A stretch of DNA of 64,000 bases from Oxalobacteraceae bacterium (lineage in GTDB: Bacteria > Pseudomonadota > Gammaproteobacteria > Burkholderiales > Burkholderiaceae_D). Both the position numbers and the translations under genes were made by a program. Numbering within the stretch: position 1 is the stretch's first letter; every line of letters starts with the position of its first letter. The stretch spans positions 50,110 to 114,109 of the forward strand of contig JAIXQK010000130.1 in NCBI GenBank assembly GCA_027485795.1, written 5' to 3'. The notes under the pieces are model-generated. The model was not told where the DNA came from, did no database searches, and saw only the letters and a program-made list of their open reading frames with translations. This document shows positions 48,115 through 58,237 of the stretch, one piece after another.

Positions 48115-48576
48115 TTATAGATAAATCTTTTGTAGCAAGGTAACCAAAGTCTGAATTTGGTTTGGTGTAAGTTTAGAGCAGGTATGTATTTCGAGTTCGC
48201 GGGCGGTTACCTCAGCCTTCGCCATGAGGGCCTCGCCTATTTGGGTGGGGTGTAAACCGACTGCGCGTCCATCGTGCGGGTGTGGTTTTCGCTCAATCAG
48301 TCTGCGATTTTCTAGTAACTGAACTAAGCCCACCAAATTGGGGGGCAATATGTTGAGCGCTGCACACAGTTGTCGTGAAGTGACACCCGGGTTGTGAACG
48401 ACAACGGACATCACTGAGAACTCGACAGGATTCAATCCGTAAACCGCCATATGCTCTACGAATTGACTAATGACGGTCAATGCAGCCCGACGAGCATTGT
48501 AGCCAATCAAGGTTTCAAGATAACTGGTATCTACTTCGTCGATTGCTGGTACAGATTTTTTGGTAGGGCTCGGCAT
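48115..48576 (-). CDS. MarR-family transcriptional regulator
   Basis: FSVMSVVVHNPGVTSRQLCAALNILPPNLVGLVQLLENRRLIERKPHPHDGRAVGLHPT. Confidence 0.92.
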   Translation of the reverse strand: MPSPTKKSVPAIDEVDTSYLETLIGYNARRAALTVISQFVEHMAVYGLNPVEFSVMSVVVHNPGVTSRQLCAALNILPPNLVGLVQLLENRRLIERKPHPHDGRAVGLHPTQIGEALMAKAEVTARELEIHTCSKLTPNQIQTLVTLLQKIYL

Positions 48577-48733
48577 TTTGTTTGGGTTGTATTTGCTTTT
48601 AGGTGTGTCGCAGGCAACCTCGGCAGGAATTACTTTTGAAGGGGAGGGTTCTACTTTATTTGCAAAAAGTACGAGAAGATAGATGGATGTCTTGAATGCG
48701 TGGTTCGTGGTGGCTATTGATGTTCCTATAGCG

Positions 48734-49462
48734 CTATTTTTTTGCTGAGCCTAAATAAGTATCGATGATACGGGGGTCTTCTGCCAAATTGGATGCTTCA
48801 CCTTGTAAACTAAATTCTCCCATCTCAAGCACATATCCGTAATCGGCTACAGCCAAAGCTGCCCTTGCATTCTGTTCAACTAAAACGACGGATACACCTG
48901 TTTGGCGAAGCGTCTCTATGATAGTAAAAATTTCTTTCACGATGAGAGGCGCCAAACCCAAGCTGGGTTCATCTAACATCAATAATGATGGGCGCGACAT
49001 AAGTGATCGACCTACTGCTAGCATTTGCCGCTCACCACCAGATAAAGTACCGGCTTCTTGTAACCTGCGTTCTCTCAAGCGTGGGAATAGGTCGAAGATA
49101 TCGTCGATACGACTGCGCCATTTGGCATTACCAAGCCACATTTGACGATAACCGCCTAGCAGCAAGTTATCTTCCACCGTCATTGTGCTGAATAATTCCC
49201 GGTTTTCTGGTACCAGTGAAATTCCTTGCATGACGCGTTCTTCCAATGTCAATTCATTGATGGCTTGGCCATTGAACTCAATCATGCCCTGAGAAGGCAG
49301 GACGCCCATTAAGCAGTTGAGGAAAGTTGACTTACCAGCACCGTTTGGGCCGATGACGGTGATCACACTTCCTTTGGCTAACGACATACTGAGACTATGG
49401 AGCACTTGCGCTTTGCCATAACTAGCGCATAGTTGCTTTACTTTGAGAATAGGTATGGTCAT
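48734..49462 (-). CDS. livF: branched-chain-type ABC transporter ATP-binding protein (LivF-like)
   Basis: Walker A GPNGAGKST, signature LSGGERQMLAVGRSLM, Walker B LLMLDEP. Confidence 0.93.
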   Translation of the reverse strand: MTIPILKVKQLCASYGKAQVLHSLSMSLAKGSVITVIGPNGAGKSTFLNCLMGVLPSQGMIEFNGQAINELTLEERVMQGISLVPENRELFSTMTVEDNLLLGGYRQMWLGNAKWRSRIDDIFDLFPRLRERRLQEAGTLSGGERQMLAVGRSLMSRPSLLMLDEPSLGLAPLIVKEIFTIIETLRQTGVSVVLVEQNARAALAVADYGYVLEMGEFSLQGEASNLAEDPRIIDTYLGSAKK

Positions 49463-51255
49463 CAGTGTTCCATACCTAGGTAAGCTGCGCGTACAGCTGG
49501 GCTGGCTTGAACTTCTGAAGGCGTTCCTTGCATCAGCAAGTTACCGAATTCCATCACCACTAAATGGTCACACACGTCCATGACTAAATCCATGTCATGC
49601 TCTACAAGAAAAATGCTCATCCCTTCGTTTTTTAGTTGGCGAAGAATCTTGATGAGTTCTTGCTTCTCCTTGTGACGCAGGCCGGCGGCTGGCTCGTCAA
49701 GTAACAAGAGCATAGGATCGCAGCAAAGGGCACGCGCAATTTCCATTAATCGCTGCGGACCCATGGCTAAATTGCCGGCTAGTTCATGCAAGTACTCTCC
49801 CATACCAATACGTTCAAGTTGCTGTTGGGCCTCTTTCATGAAGCGCTGTTCTTCCTTTTTGTTTGTTCTGAACATGGAAGCGATCACGCCGCAACGGCCT
49901 CGTGTATAGGCACCTAAAGCTACGTTCTCCAACACCGTCATATCATTGATCATTTTTACGTGCTGAAAAGTGCGTGCCATACCCTGCCGTGAAATTTCTC
50001 TTGAGGGCAAAGCCGAAATATCTTGTCCTCGGAAAAACACTTGACCCTTAGTTTTGGGCATAACACCCGTAATCAAGTTGAAGCTGGTAGATTTTCCAGC
50101 GCCGTTGGGGCCAATAAGTCCAACAATTTGACCGGAGTGGATATCAAAACTGATATCGTTCACAGCAGTCAGGCCGCCAAACTGTTTGCCGATTCTGTCA
50201 ACCTTTAACACCAATTCACCCTTAGCAGGTTTGGTCCGAGCGCTTAGAGGCTTTGCATCATGCCAATCTATTCTTCGAGGAGGCCTGGGCACTTTACGCG
50301 CTACTAAAGACCAGATACCGTCGGGTAAGTATTTGAGAACCAGGACGATTGCAATTCCAAACACAATCACTTCATAGCTACCGCTCGTTCCGATTAAAGC
50401 AGGCAGAGCTATTTGCAGGTAGTCGTCTAATAGTTTGACCAGACCTGCGCCAACAATGGCACCCCAGACATACCCCACACCGCCAATAACAGCCATGAAC
50501 AAATACTCAATCCCCATCTTCAAGCCAAAAGCCGAAGGGTTCACAGTACGCTGAAAGTGCGCCATCAACCAACCTGCTACTGATGCTAAAAGCGCCGCAA
50601 TTAAAAAGATGGTGACCTTGTAGCGGAAGGTATTGATTCCCATGGCCTCAGCCATTAGCGAGCCACCTTTAATTGAACGAATAGCACGGCCTGGTCGGGA
50701 GTCCAAGAGATTCAATAAAGCAATGGCGCTTGAAATCAAGATGGCCCAGGTGAGCACAAAGAACAATCGACCCTGCCCGATATCCACGTTACCTATCGAC
50801 AAACTTTCGATGCCGAGTAAGCCATCGTATTTGCCCAGAGCATCCAAATTGCCCATGAGGTAATAAAGCGATAAGCCCCATGCAATGGTGGCCAGTGGTA
50901 AATAGTGACCCGACATACGCAAGGTGATAACGCCCACCACCAATGCACTCAAAGCAGTGAGACCAAAGCCAATCATCACGGTGATCCAAGGCGAAATACC
51001 GAGGTTGAGCGTTAGCCATGCCGTAGTGTAGGCACCAATGCCTACGAAAGCGGCTTGACCAAAAGAGGTGAGGCCGCCCACACCAGTGAGTAGAACCAAT
51101 CCTAAACTGACCAAAGCATACAGACCAATGTAGTTGAGCTGTACGATCCAGAAGTCAGGAAAGGGGAGGGCTGCAATGATTAGGACTGAAACTATGAGCA
51201 GCGAAATAAACAATTTTTGTTTGTTCAAATCAGTGCCCCTCGTCTGAATGGCCAC
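49462..51255 (-). CDS. ABC transporter permease::ATP-binding fusion (LivM-LivG-like)
   Basis: N-terminal LivM-type TMs and C-terminal LivG ATPase (GPNGAGKSTSFNLITG, LLLLDEPAAGL, VEHDMDLVM). Confidence 0.93.
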   Translation of the reverse strand: MAIQTRGTDLNKQKLFISLLIVSVLIIAALPFPDFWIVQLNYIGLYALVSLGLVLLTGVGGLTSFGQAAFVGIGAYTTAWLTLNLGISPWITVMIGFGLTALSALVVGVITLRMSGHYLPLATIAWGLSLYYLMGNLDALGKYDGLLGIESLSIGNVDIGQGRLFFVLTWAILISSAIALLNLLDSRPGRAIRSIKGGSLMAEAMGINTFRYKVTIFLIAALLASVAGWLMAHFQRTVNPSAFGLKMGIEYLFMAVIGGVGYVWGAIVGAGLVKLLDDYLQIALPALIGTSGSYEVIVFGIAIVLVLKYLPDGIWSLVARKVPRPPRRIDWHDAKPLSARTKPAKGELVLKVDRIGKQFGGLTAVNDISFDIHSGQIVGLIGPNGAGKSTSFNLITGVMPKTKGQVFFRGQDISALPSREISRQGMARTFQHVKMINDMTVLENVALGAYTRGRCGVIASMFRTNKKEEQRFMKEAQQQLERIGMGEYLHELAGNLAMGPQRLMEIARALCCDPMLLLLDEPAAGLRHKEKQELIKILRQLKNEGMSIFLVEHDMDLVMDVCDHLVVMEFGNLLMQGTPSEVQASPAVRAAYLGMEH

Positions 51256-52270
51256 TACGTAAAGAACGAATGAGTAGTACGGGCAAGACTAAAGTGAAGA
51301 CGATCACTTCTTTGAAAGCGCTAGCCCAGAATGCACCAAAGGCTTCTACGACTCCTACGAAAAGTGCGCCTAAGAGTGCACCAGGGTAGCTTACTAGTCC
51401 CGCTATTACGGCTGCCACAAATCCTTTTAGGCCGATTAAAAACCCAGAGTCATAAAATATGGTCGTGGTGGGGCCAATGAGCAAACCTGACAAGGCACCG
51501 ATTAGGGCAGCCATCAAAAATGCAAGTTGGCCGGAAGTATGGCTGGTGATGCCCATTAGGCGAGCACCTGTTCGATTGACTGCTGTAGCACGTAAAGCTT
51601 TACCGCTTAATGAGCGCTCGAAATAAATCCATAGCATCCCAATGAGCGCCAAGGATGCGATAAAAATAATGATGGCTTGGCCTGAGAAAGTGACTGGACC
51701 AAGTGCAAATCGGTCATCCCAAAATGATGGATTTCGGAAGCCTTCAGCGCCAAAAAATAACAAGCCGAAGCCGGTCATTGCAAAGTGCACGCCTACAGAA
51801 ACGATTAGCAAAACTAATGGTGTGGCCTCTTCTAAGGATTGGTAGGCCACGCGGTAGACCAGTGGGCCAAAGGCGGTCACGATGGCTACACTCATAATGG
51901 CTTGTAACCACAACGCCAACATTAGGGGCGCGGCCCATATTGCAGTAAGCGATACCAGTAGTGGGAAAACAATCAGTTTGAGAGAGGAACGAACGGCACG
52001 AAATAGATTGCCGTGATGCCGCCAGCGTTCAACCAATTCCATCAAAGCAGCCACGACTGCAAGCACTAATAACAACCAAACGGTACCGGGTGTTTTACCC
52101 GTTTGAAGCATGGCCAGAGTCAATGCTCCATAGGCGACAAATTCACCCTGGGGGATAAAGATCACCCGTGTGACCGTAAACACCAATACAGTGGCCAAAC
52201 CTAGTAGGGAATAGATAGCGCCGTTGGTGATGCCGTCTAACAGGAGAATACTGGCAATGGAGAAGTCCAT
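51230..52270 (-). CDS. livH: ABC transporter permease (LivH-like)
   Basis: LLDGITNGAIYSLLGLATVLVFTVTRVIFIPQGEFVAYGALT; multiple TMs. Confidence 0.92.
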   Translation of the reverse strand: MDFSIASILLLDGITNGAIYSLLGLATVLVFTVTRVIFIPQGEFVAYGALTLAMLQTGKTPGTVWLLLVLAVVAALMELVERWRHHGNLFRAVRSSLKLIVFPLLVSLTAIWAAPLMLALWLQAIMSVAIVTAFGPLVYRVAYQSLEEATPLVLLIVSVGVHFAMTGFGLLFFGAEGFRNPSFWDDRFALGPVTFSGQAIIIFIASLALIGMLWIYFERSLSGKALRATAVNRTGARLMGITSHTSGQLAFLMAALIGALSGLLIGPTTTIFYDSGFLIGLKGFVAAVIAGLVSYPGALLGALFVGVVEAFGAFWASAFKEVIVFTLVLPVLLIRSLRSGHSDEGH

Positions 52271-52348
52271 GAAATTCCGGATTAAAAAACAAAAATTTCA
52301 GTCGTGGATTCTATTTGCATGAAACACACCTTAAAAAAGATGAGGTAT

Positions 52349-53482
52349 TCATTCAACCTTGAGCTTGCCATCCACTACTTTGGTCATGACGCCGGTTTCT
52401 AGTGTATATCCCCAATGGTCTGAGGGGTTCCAGTTCATTACGCCGTGCGCGAACACCGTGCGGCCCATGGTTTCCAGGCTGTCGCGAACAGCGCTGCGAA
52501 ACTCAGCTGTTCCGGGCTTGGCTTTCTTTAATGCTAAGGGAATGGCTTTCTCCATTGCTACTTGGAAGTCATAGGCATGACCAGCGAATTGATTGCGCGA
52601 GTTGGCGCCATACTCAGCTTCAAACTTCTGAACAAAGTCCAAAGCTAACTTTTTGGAGGGGTGATTGTCTGGCAATTGATCCCCCAATAAAGCAGGACCG
52701 GAAACCACGAAAGTACCTTCTACAGCTTTTCCACCTAAGCGTGATAAATCGGGCGTGGCTGCGGCGTGTGTTTGATAAACCTTACCTTTATAGCCGCGCT
52801 CAACCAAGCCTAATTGGGGCATAGCAGCACCAGAGCCAGAAGCAACTACTAAGATAGCGTTGGGGTTAGCTGAAGTTAACTTGATTGCTTGTGGTGTAAC
52901 GCTTGTATCGGTGCGCGCAAAGCGTTCAATAGCGACGAATTTAATTCCCGCTTTCTCAAGTTCAGGACCTACAGCTTCCAACCATTGTTGGCCGTATGCA
53001 TCGGTGTAGCCTAAGAAGCCAACGGTTTTCACGCCTTGTTTCTTCATGTGCTCAACCATGGCGTGTGCCATAACCGTGTTTGATTGAGCTAACCGGAACA
53101 ACCATTTATCTTTTCCAGCCGGCGAGCCAACAGGTGAGCCAGCGACTTGAGCAGTGCCCGCTTCAGAGGCGATTTCCATCATGGCTGCTGCAACTGATGT
53201 GATGGATGAGCCATAGATGATGTCAACTTTGTCTTCCTTCACAAAGCGACGGGCGTTGGCAGAACCTTTACCTGGATCAGTGGCATCGTCCAGAACAATC
53301 AGGGTGACTTTTTCACCAGCAATTGTTTTCGGAAACAACTGAAGTTGCTTTTGCATCGGAATGCCGAGGCCTGATCCTGGACCTGTCAGTGATAGGCTTA
53401 CGCCAATTTTTATATCAGCTAATGCATATGTGCTTGTGAAAGCTGTGGCGATTAATGCTAATAAGGTCTTCTTGTTTTTCAT
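52349..53482 (-). CDS. ABC transporter periplasmic substrate-binding protein (LivK-like)
   Basis: Signal peptide; DIKIGVSLSLTGPGSGLGIPMQKQLQLFPKTIAGEKVTLIVLDDATDPGKGSANARRFVKEDKVDIIYG. Confidence 0.93.
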   Translation of the reverse strand: MKNKKTLLALIATAFTSTYALADIKIGVSLSLTGPGSGLGIPMQKQLQLFPKTIAGEKVTLIVLDDATDPGKGSANARRFVKEDKVDIIYGSSITSVAAAMMEIASEAGTAQVAGSPVGSPAGKDKWLFRLAQSNTVMAHAMVEHMKKQGVKTVGFLGYTDAYGQQWLEAVGPELEKAGIKFVAIERFARTDTSVTPQAIKLTSANPNAILVVASGSGAAMPQLGLVERGYKGKVYQTHAAATPDLSRLGGKAVEGTFVVSGPALLGDQLPDNHPSKKLALDFVQKFEAEYGANSRNQFAGHAYDFQVAMEKAIPLALKKAKPGTAEFRSAVRDSLETMGRTVFAHGVMNWNPSDHWGYTLETGVMTKVVDGKLKVE

Positions 53483-53548
53483 GCTTGTCTCCTCAAGAGA
53501 TCGTTTCGAGCTAAAGGTCAAAACAATATCGAAATAAAGGCGCTTTAG

Positions 53549-53968
53549 CTAACTACAAAGCTCTTTGATATTAGGGGGGATGGGGATGGCTTTGATGCGA
53601 TCTGAATCTTCTGGGTGTTTGATACAAAAGGCACGCACCTCAGTACCTTCACAAATTACGGTATCGCTGCGCATAACGATATGTTTATGAACGAAGGTTT
53701 TTTCGCGCCACTCTTGCACGCTGGTATGCACTTGTAACATTTCTCCATAAGTCGCTGGACGATGAAACTTAGTGTTTATCTCTAACAGAGGGGTACCAAT
53801 GATGCCGGTAGTTTTTGCTAACTCACGCCAAGGTTGAACGCCGCACTTTATAAAGAAGTTGAGCGATGATGCGTCCATCCATTTTGAAAAATTTGGAAAA
53901 AACACGATGCCAGCGGGATCGCAATCGCCGAACACTACTTCCACTTCATACACAATTGTTTTACTCAT
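53549..53968 (-). CDS. hotdog acyl-CoA thioesterase (4HBT family)
   Basis: EVVFGDCDPAGIVFFPNFSKWMDASSLNFF. Confidence 0.92.
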   Translation of the reverse strand: MSKTIVYEVEVVFGDCDPAGIVFFPNFSKWMDASSLNFFIKCGVQPWRELAKTTGIIGTPLLEINTKFHRPATYGEMLQVHTSVQEWREKTFVHKHIVMRSDTVICEGTEVRAFCIKHPEDSDRIKAIPIPPNIKELCS

Positions 53969-53985
53969 CGCTTTCTTTCAGTGGT

Positions 53986-54096
53986 TCAACGTTGAATAGC
54001 CAATCTGGCTCCCAGACCTGCTAGTTCATGGCCCGTCGCTTCGCCCAGACTAGAGCCACTGCCCGCAACCAATGCGATTACTCTTTCCATATCCAT
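53986..54096 (-). pseudogene. SDR dehydrogenase N-terminal remnant (36 aa)
   Basis: MDMERVIALVAGSGSSLGEATGHELAGLGARLAIQR*: Rossmann start of a 3-hydroxyacyl-CoA-dehydrogenase-like SDR, then stop. Confidence 0.7.
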
Positions 54097-54132
54097 GATG
54101 TCCTCGAAAACTGTTGTATGAGAGATCGATGT

Positions 54133-55380
54133 TCAGGTGTTAGGGTTTTCAATAAGCAAGGCAATGCCTTGACCGCCGCCCACACATGCGCTCGCAATAC
54201 CAAAGCGCTTGCAACTGCGCACCAATTCACGGGCCAAAGTGATGGTCAGTCGAACACCCGTTGCGGCCAACGGGTGACCCAAGGCAATAGCGCCACCGTT
54301 GACATTAAGCAGGCTCAAGTCGAGGTCCAGCTCACGGGCTACAGCTAAAGTTTGGGCGCCTTGCGCCTCATTGATTTCAAATCGACTAACATCGGAGAGT
54401 TTTAGGCCTGTTCGAGCCAGCAGCAGGCGAATAGCAGGTACAGGACCGATGCCCATGATTTCGGGAGGGACGCCCGCAACTGCGGCTGCAACTAATCTTG
54501 CAATGGGCTTTTTGCCCTTGGCTTTGGCGTACTCGCCAGACGTCACGACACAGGCAGCTGCTGCATCGACCAAGGCGGAACTATTGCCGCCTGTTTGTAC
54601 GCCGTCTTCAAATACAGGGCGCAACTTAGCCAACACATCAGTAGGCGAAATACGTGGGTGAGTATCTTGTGCCAGTTCGGCGACTTTGCCGTAAAACTTG
54701 ATACCGCGCGATTTGTAGCCCGCCAGTTCAAACCTTTCAGTAGTTACCGGAACAATTTCTCCTGCTAAGAAGCCAGACTGTTGGGCGGCCACTGCTTTGG
54801 CAAATGAGCCAGAAGCAAATGCATCCACGTCTTCACGCGAGATACTGTATTTCTTGGCCAAATTCTCGGCGGTTTGAATCATGTTAATGTCGGCTGCAGG
54901 GTCTTTCAAGGCTTCCCACATATAGTCTTTGAAAGCAACAGGTGCACCCAGCTTGAAACCTGTTCGATGGTCAAAAGCAGCAATTGGATTGCGTGTCATG
55001 TTTTCGGTGCCGACTACTAACGCAGCTTGTGCAGCGCCTGTTTGAATGTGTTCGCCGGCTTGGCGGAAAAGCTCAAACCCTGTGCCGCAAATCCGCTGCA
55101 CCATCAAGGCTGGTACTTCGACAGGTACGCCAGCATATAGGCCGATGTGACGAGGTAAGAAGAATTGATAAAAATCGCCGGGTGCCATATTGCCTGTAAT
55201 GACAGATTCAATGTCAGAGGCGGGAATGTCAGCACGTTTAAGAGCTTCGCGAGCGGCTTTTATCCCAAGGTCAGTTGGGGATATGTGGCCCAAGGCACCA
55301 CAGTAATCGACCATGGGAGTGCGAACGCCTTCGTGCATCCACACGTCATTAAAGGCATTGAAAAATCCGGAAGTCCTCAT
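54133..55380 (-). CDS. thiolase / acetyl-CoA acyltransferase
   Basis: MVQRICGTGFELFRQAGEHIQTG; NVNGGAIALGHPLAATGVRLTITLARE; CVGGGQGIALLIE. Confidence 0.95.
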   Translation of the reverse strand: MRTSGFFNAFNDVWMHEGVRTPMVDYCGALGHISPTDLGIKAAREALKRADIPASDIESVITGNMAPGDFYQFFLPRHIGLYAGVPVEVPALMVQRICGTGFELFRQAGEHIQTGAAQAALVVGTENMTRNPIAAFDHRTGFKLGAPVAFKDYMWEALKDPAADINMIQTAENLAKKYSISREDVDAFASGSFAKAVAAQQSGFLAGEIVPVTTERFELAGYKSRGIKFYGKVAELAQDTHPRISPTDVLAKLRPVFEDGVQTGGNSSALVDAAAACVVTSGEYAKAKGKKPIARLVAAAVAGVPPEIMGIGPVPAIRLLLARTGLKLSDVSRFEINEAQGAQTLAVARELDLDLSLLNVNGGAIALGHPLAATGVRLTITLARELVRSCKRFGIASACVGGGQGIALLIENPNT

Positions 55381-55401
55381 GAAGACTCTTTCAAAAACGA
55401 T

Positions 55402-57255
55402 TTAGAGTGATGGCTTCAACATGAAGGGCAAACGATCTTCATGTAGCGCGGCTACCCTATCTGCACGATGTGACAAAACAGCGCGCTGGTTGATGGAGCC
55501 TTTGTCAGTAATTTCACCTCTATCGATAGTAGGAGGCTCAGGCAGCAAGCACATACGCGCAATGCGATTGGCGCTACCAGTAGCTGTTTGGGCTAGTTGA
55601 TCGATGATGGTTTGAAATTGTGACAGGACAGGTTCACTGCACAAAACATCTGCCAATGGCGCCTCAGCAGGGAGGTCACTTAAGCCTCGAACAGCTGGCG
55701 TTGGGAATACCATGGCGCCCACTTCTTTCATATTGATACCAGTTAGAACAACATCTTGTATGTAGGGCGCACCAGCCGCAATTATCTTTGCACGTAAAGG
55801 GCCTACGCTCACAAACGTGCCCGTCGCCAGTTTGAAATCTTCCGCAATACGGCCATCAAATTTAAGGCCTAAATGAATATTGGTTGCATCAATCCATTTG
55901 ACTGCATCGCCAGTGCAAAAGAACCCCTCATCGTCAAAGGCGCGGGCAGTTTCTTCAGAATCACGCCAGTAACCAGGGGTGACATTCGGGCCGCGATAAC
56001 GAACCTCTGTTTTTCCTTCCATATCGACCAGCTTCAATTCCAAGCCTGGCGTAGGAACGCCTAAATCGCCAGCGTTTAAATCAGGTTTGGTGGGAAAAAT
56101 GGCGAGGGGACCGGACTCGGTCATGCCAAAGCCCGTGGTCATCACAATGCGTTCTCCGAGTTCTTTCTCTTGTGATTCGTATAGACTATCCCAGACCGGT
56201 TGAGCTAACGCGGCCCCGGCATAGAAGCACATTTGCACGCGAGATAAAAATGTCTTTCTCAGTAAAGCGTCTGTCTTCATCGCATCGGCAATGACTTCAA
56301 ATCCTGTGGGTACATTAAAGTAAACCGTCGGCGCAATTTCGCGCAGATTTCGTAATGTCTCATGCATGAGTGCGGGCGTGGGTTTCCCATCGTCGATGTA
56401 CATCGTGCCGCCATTGAACACAACCATGCCAAAGTTGTGATTACCTCCGAAGGTGTGGTTCCATGGTAGCCAGTCCACCAGCACCAAAGGTGCCTCCGCT
56501 AGGACGGGTATCGACTGTGTAATTTGTTGCTGATTAGCGCACCACAAACGCTGGGTATTGATCACCGCTTTGGGTAAACTGGTGGAGCCGCTTGTGAACA
56601 AAAACTTGACAATGGTATCGGGCCCTGTAGCTTTAATCGCTGCGTCCACTTCAGGTGTTGCAGGTGTTTTACATAGTTCGTCAAAAATAGTGACATTGCG
56701 ACCATCGACATCACCTTCGCTCATTACAATTTCTACGTCGTCTGCGACGGTTGCGGCAATAGCCTTGGCATATCGCGAATCACCGGCGAATACCATTCCA
56801 GGTGTGACAGTACGAAGCACATGCTTTAACTTGTCGTAATCCTGGCTGATCAAAGAGTAGGCAGGTGAGGTTGGAACGAATGGCACGCCAGCTAACATGC
56901 AGCCCAGTGCCAGTTCGGCGTGCTCAAAGCTGTTCTCACTCAAAATGACTACTGGACGATCAATACTCAAACCACGGTTAATCAGACTTTGCGCTATGTT
57001 GCGTGAGGTGTGCCAAGCGTCTGAGTAAGACAAATGTCGCCAATTGCCCAGACAACCATCTGCCAATTTTTCTCGCCGCGCAAAAATTGTTTGCTCAGGT
57101 TTAACCTGTGCCCATTGTTGAAGGCGGTCCGTCAGACGAACTGGAAATGCTTCAAGCGCTTGATCGGCTTTTACATACTGTGTGCCGTTTACACCATCTT
57201 TCAAGATGACGCGTGTCACGCCGAACTGTAGCGGTCGAAATTTCGGGTATGGCAT
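55402..57255 (-). CDS. feruloyl-CoA synthase-like acyl-CoA ligase
   Basis: KFLFTSGSTSLPKAVINTQRLWCANQQQI; LVDWLPWNHTFGGNHNFGMVVFNGGTMYIDDGKPTP; TTGFGMTESGP. Confidence 0.9.
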   Translation of the reverse strand: MPYPKFRPLQFGVTRVILKDGVNGTQYVKADQALEAFPVRLTDRLQQWAQVKPEQTIFARREKLADGCLGNWRHLSYSDAWHTSRNIAQSLINRGLSIDRPVVILSENSFEHAELALGCMLAGVPFVPTSPAYSLISQDYDKLKHVLRTVTPGMVFAGDSRYAKAIAATVADDVEIVMSEGDVDGRNVTIFDELCKTPATPEVDAAIKATGPDTIVKFLFTSGSTSLPKAVINTQRLWCANQQQITQSIPVLAEAPLVLVDWLPWNHTFGGNHNFGMVVFNGGTMYIDDGKPTPALMHETLRNLREIAPTVYFNVPTGFEVIADAMKTDALLRKTFLSRVQMCFYAGAALAQPVWDSLYESQEKELGERIVMTTGFGMTESGPLAIFPTKPDLNAGDLGVPTPGLELKLVDMEGKTEVRYRGPNVTPGYWRDSEETARAFDDEGFFCTGDAVKWIDATNIHLGLKFDGRIAEDFKLATGTFVSVGPLRAKIIAAGAPYIQDVVLTGINMKEVGAMVFPTPAVRGLSDLPAEAPLADVLCSEPVLSQFQTIIDQLAQTATGSANRIARMCLLPEPPTIDRGEITDKGSINQRAVLSHRADRVAALHEDRLPFMLKPSL

Positions 57256-57301
57256 ATCAGTCTGCGAGATTGTAAAATTTTTGGCTTCTGTGTATGTACA
57301 C

Positions 57302-58108
57302 TCAATTCTTTTGTACTTTTGCTGCTTTACCTTCCAAGAAAGCTTTTACACGGGACTTAGCTTCTGGAGCAGCTTGTGCAATTGAAGAAATGAGTGCCTC
57401 CGTCAGGTAGCCATGGTCTGCGGGTTGCTCAGCGATGCGTGGAAGTGCGTGCATCAAGGCATAGTTAGTAAGTGGAGCATTGGTAGCGATACGTTTGGCC
57501 AATTCCATCGCTTTTTCCAGGGCAGTTCCCGTCGGAACATGGTATTGAGCTAAGCCAATTCGCTCGCCATCGGTGGCGTTGTAAACCCGACCGGTTAGCA
57601 TCATGTCTGTCATGCGCGCTACGCCGATAAGCTTGGGGATTCTCACTGAGCCACCGCCACCAACAAAAATACCTCGGGTACCTTCAGGCAATGCATAGAA
57701 GGTGCTGTCGTCGGCCACGCGTATATGGCATGCGCTGGCAAGTTCCAAACCGCCTCCAACCACTGCGCCGTGCAATGCAGCCACCACCGGCACGCTGCCA
57801 AATTGAATGGCATCCAAAGCTACATGCCAGCTACGAGAGTGGTGCATACCTGCACCAGCGTCGCGTTCTTTCAATTCAGATAAATCTAGGCCCGCACAAA
57901 AGTGATCACCTTGACCATAGATGACAGCTGCCTTGGCTTGATCAGGTAAGTTTTGAAACACATCGCGCAGGCCTTCGACCAAACTGTCGCTCATGGCGTT
58001 GCGCTTAGCGGGGCGGCTTAAACGAACTATAGCCACTGCATCTTGTATCTCTAAATGAATGCCGTTAGTTTCAGCGCGCTGCAGCAATGGTTGGAGATTT
58101 TGAGTCAT
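57302..58108 (-). CDS. enoyl-CoA hydratase/isomerase (crotonase superfamily)
   Basis: AVIYGQGDHFCAGLDLSEL; VVAALHGAVVGGGLELASACHIRVADDSTFYALPEGTRGI. Confidence 0.94.
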   Translation of the reverse strand: MTQNLQPLLQRAETNGIHLEIQDAVAIVRLSRPAKRNAMSDSLVEGLRDVFQNLPDQAKAAVIYGQGDHFCAGLDLSELKERDAGAGMHHSRSWHVALDAIQFGSVPVVAALHGAVVGGGLELASACHIRVADDSTFYALPEGTRGIFVGGGGSVRIPKLIGVARMTDMMLTGRVYNATDGERIGLAQYHVPTGTALEKAMELAKRIATNAPLTNYALMHALPRIAEQPADHGYLTEALISSIAQAAPEAKSRVKAFLEGKAAKVQKN

Positions 58109-58237
58109 GATGGAAATGGTTAACTAGGCCTTGGCTAAAAGTAAACGCCGATAAAAATGGTTATTATACATAACTAAAATTTTGGGCGGATTTGAAGAAG
58201 GCGCAACCTAAGTAGTTGCATTTCGTGTGGCCATGTT

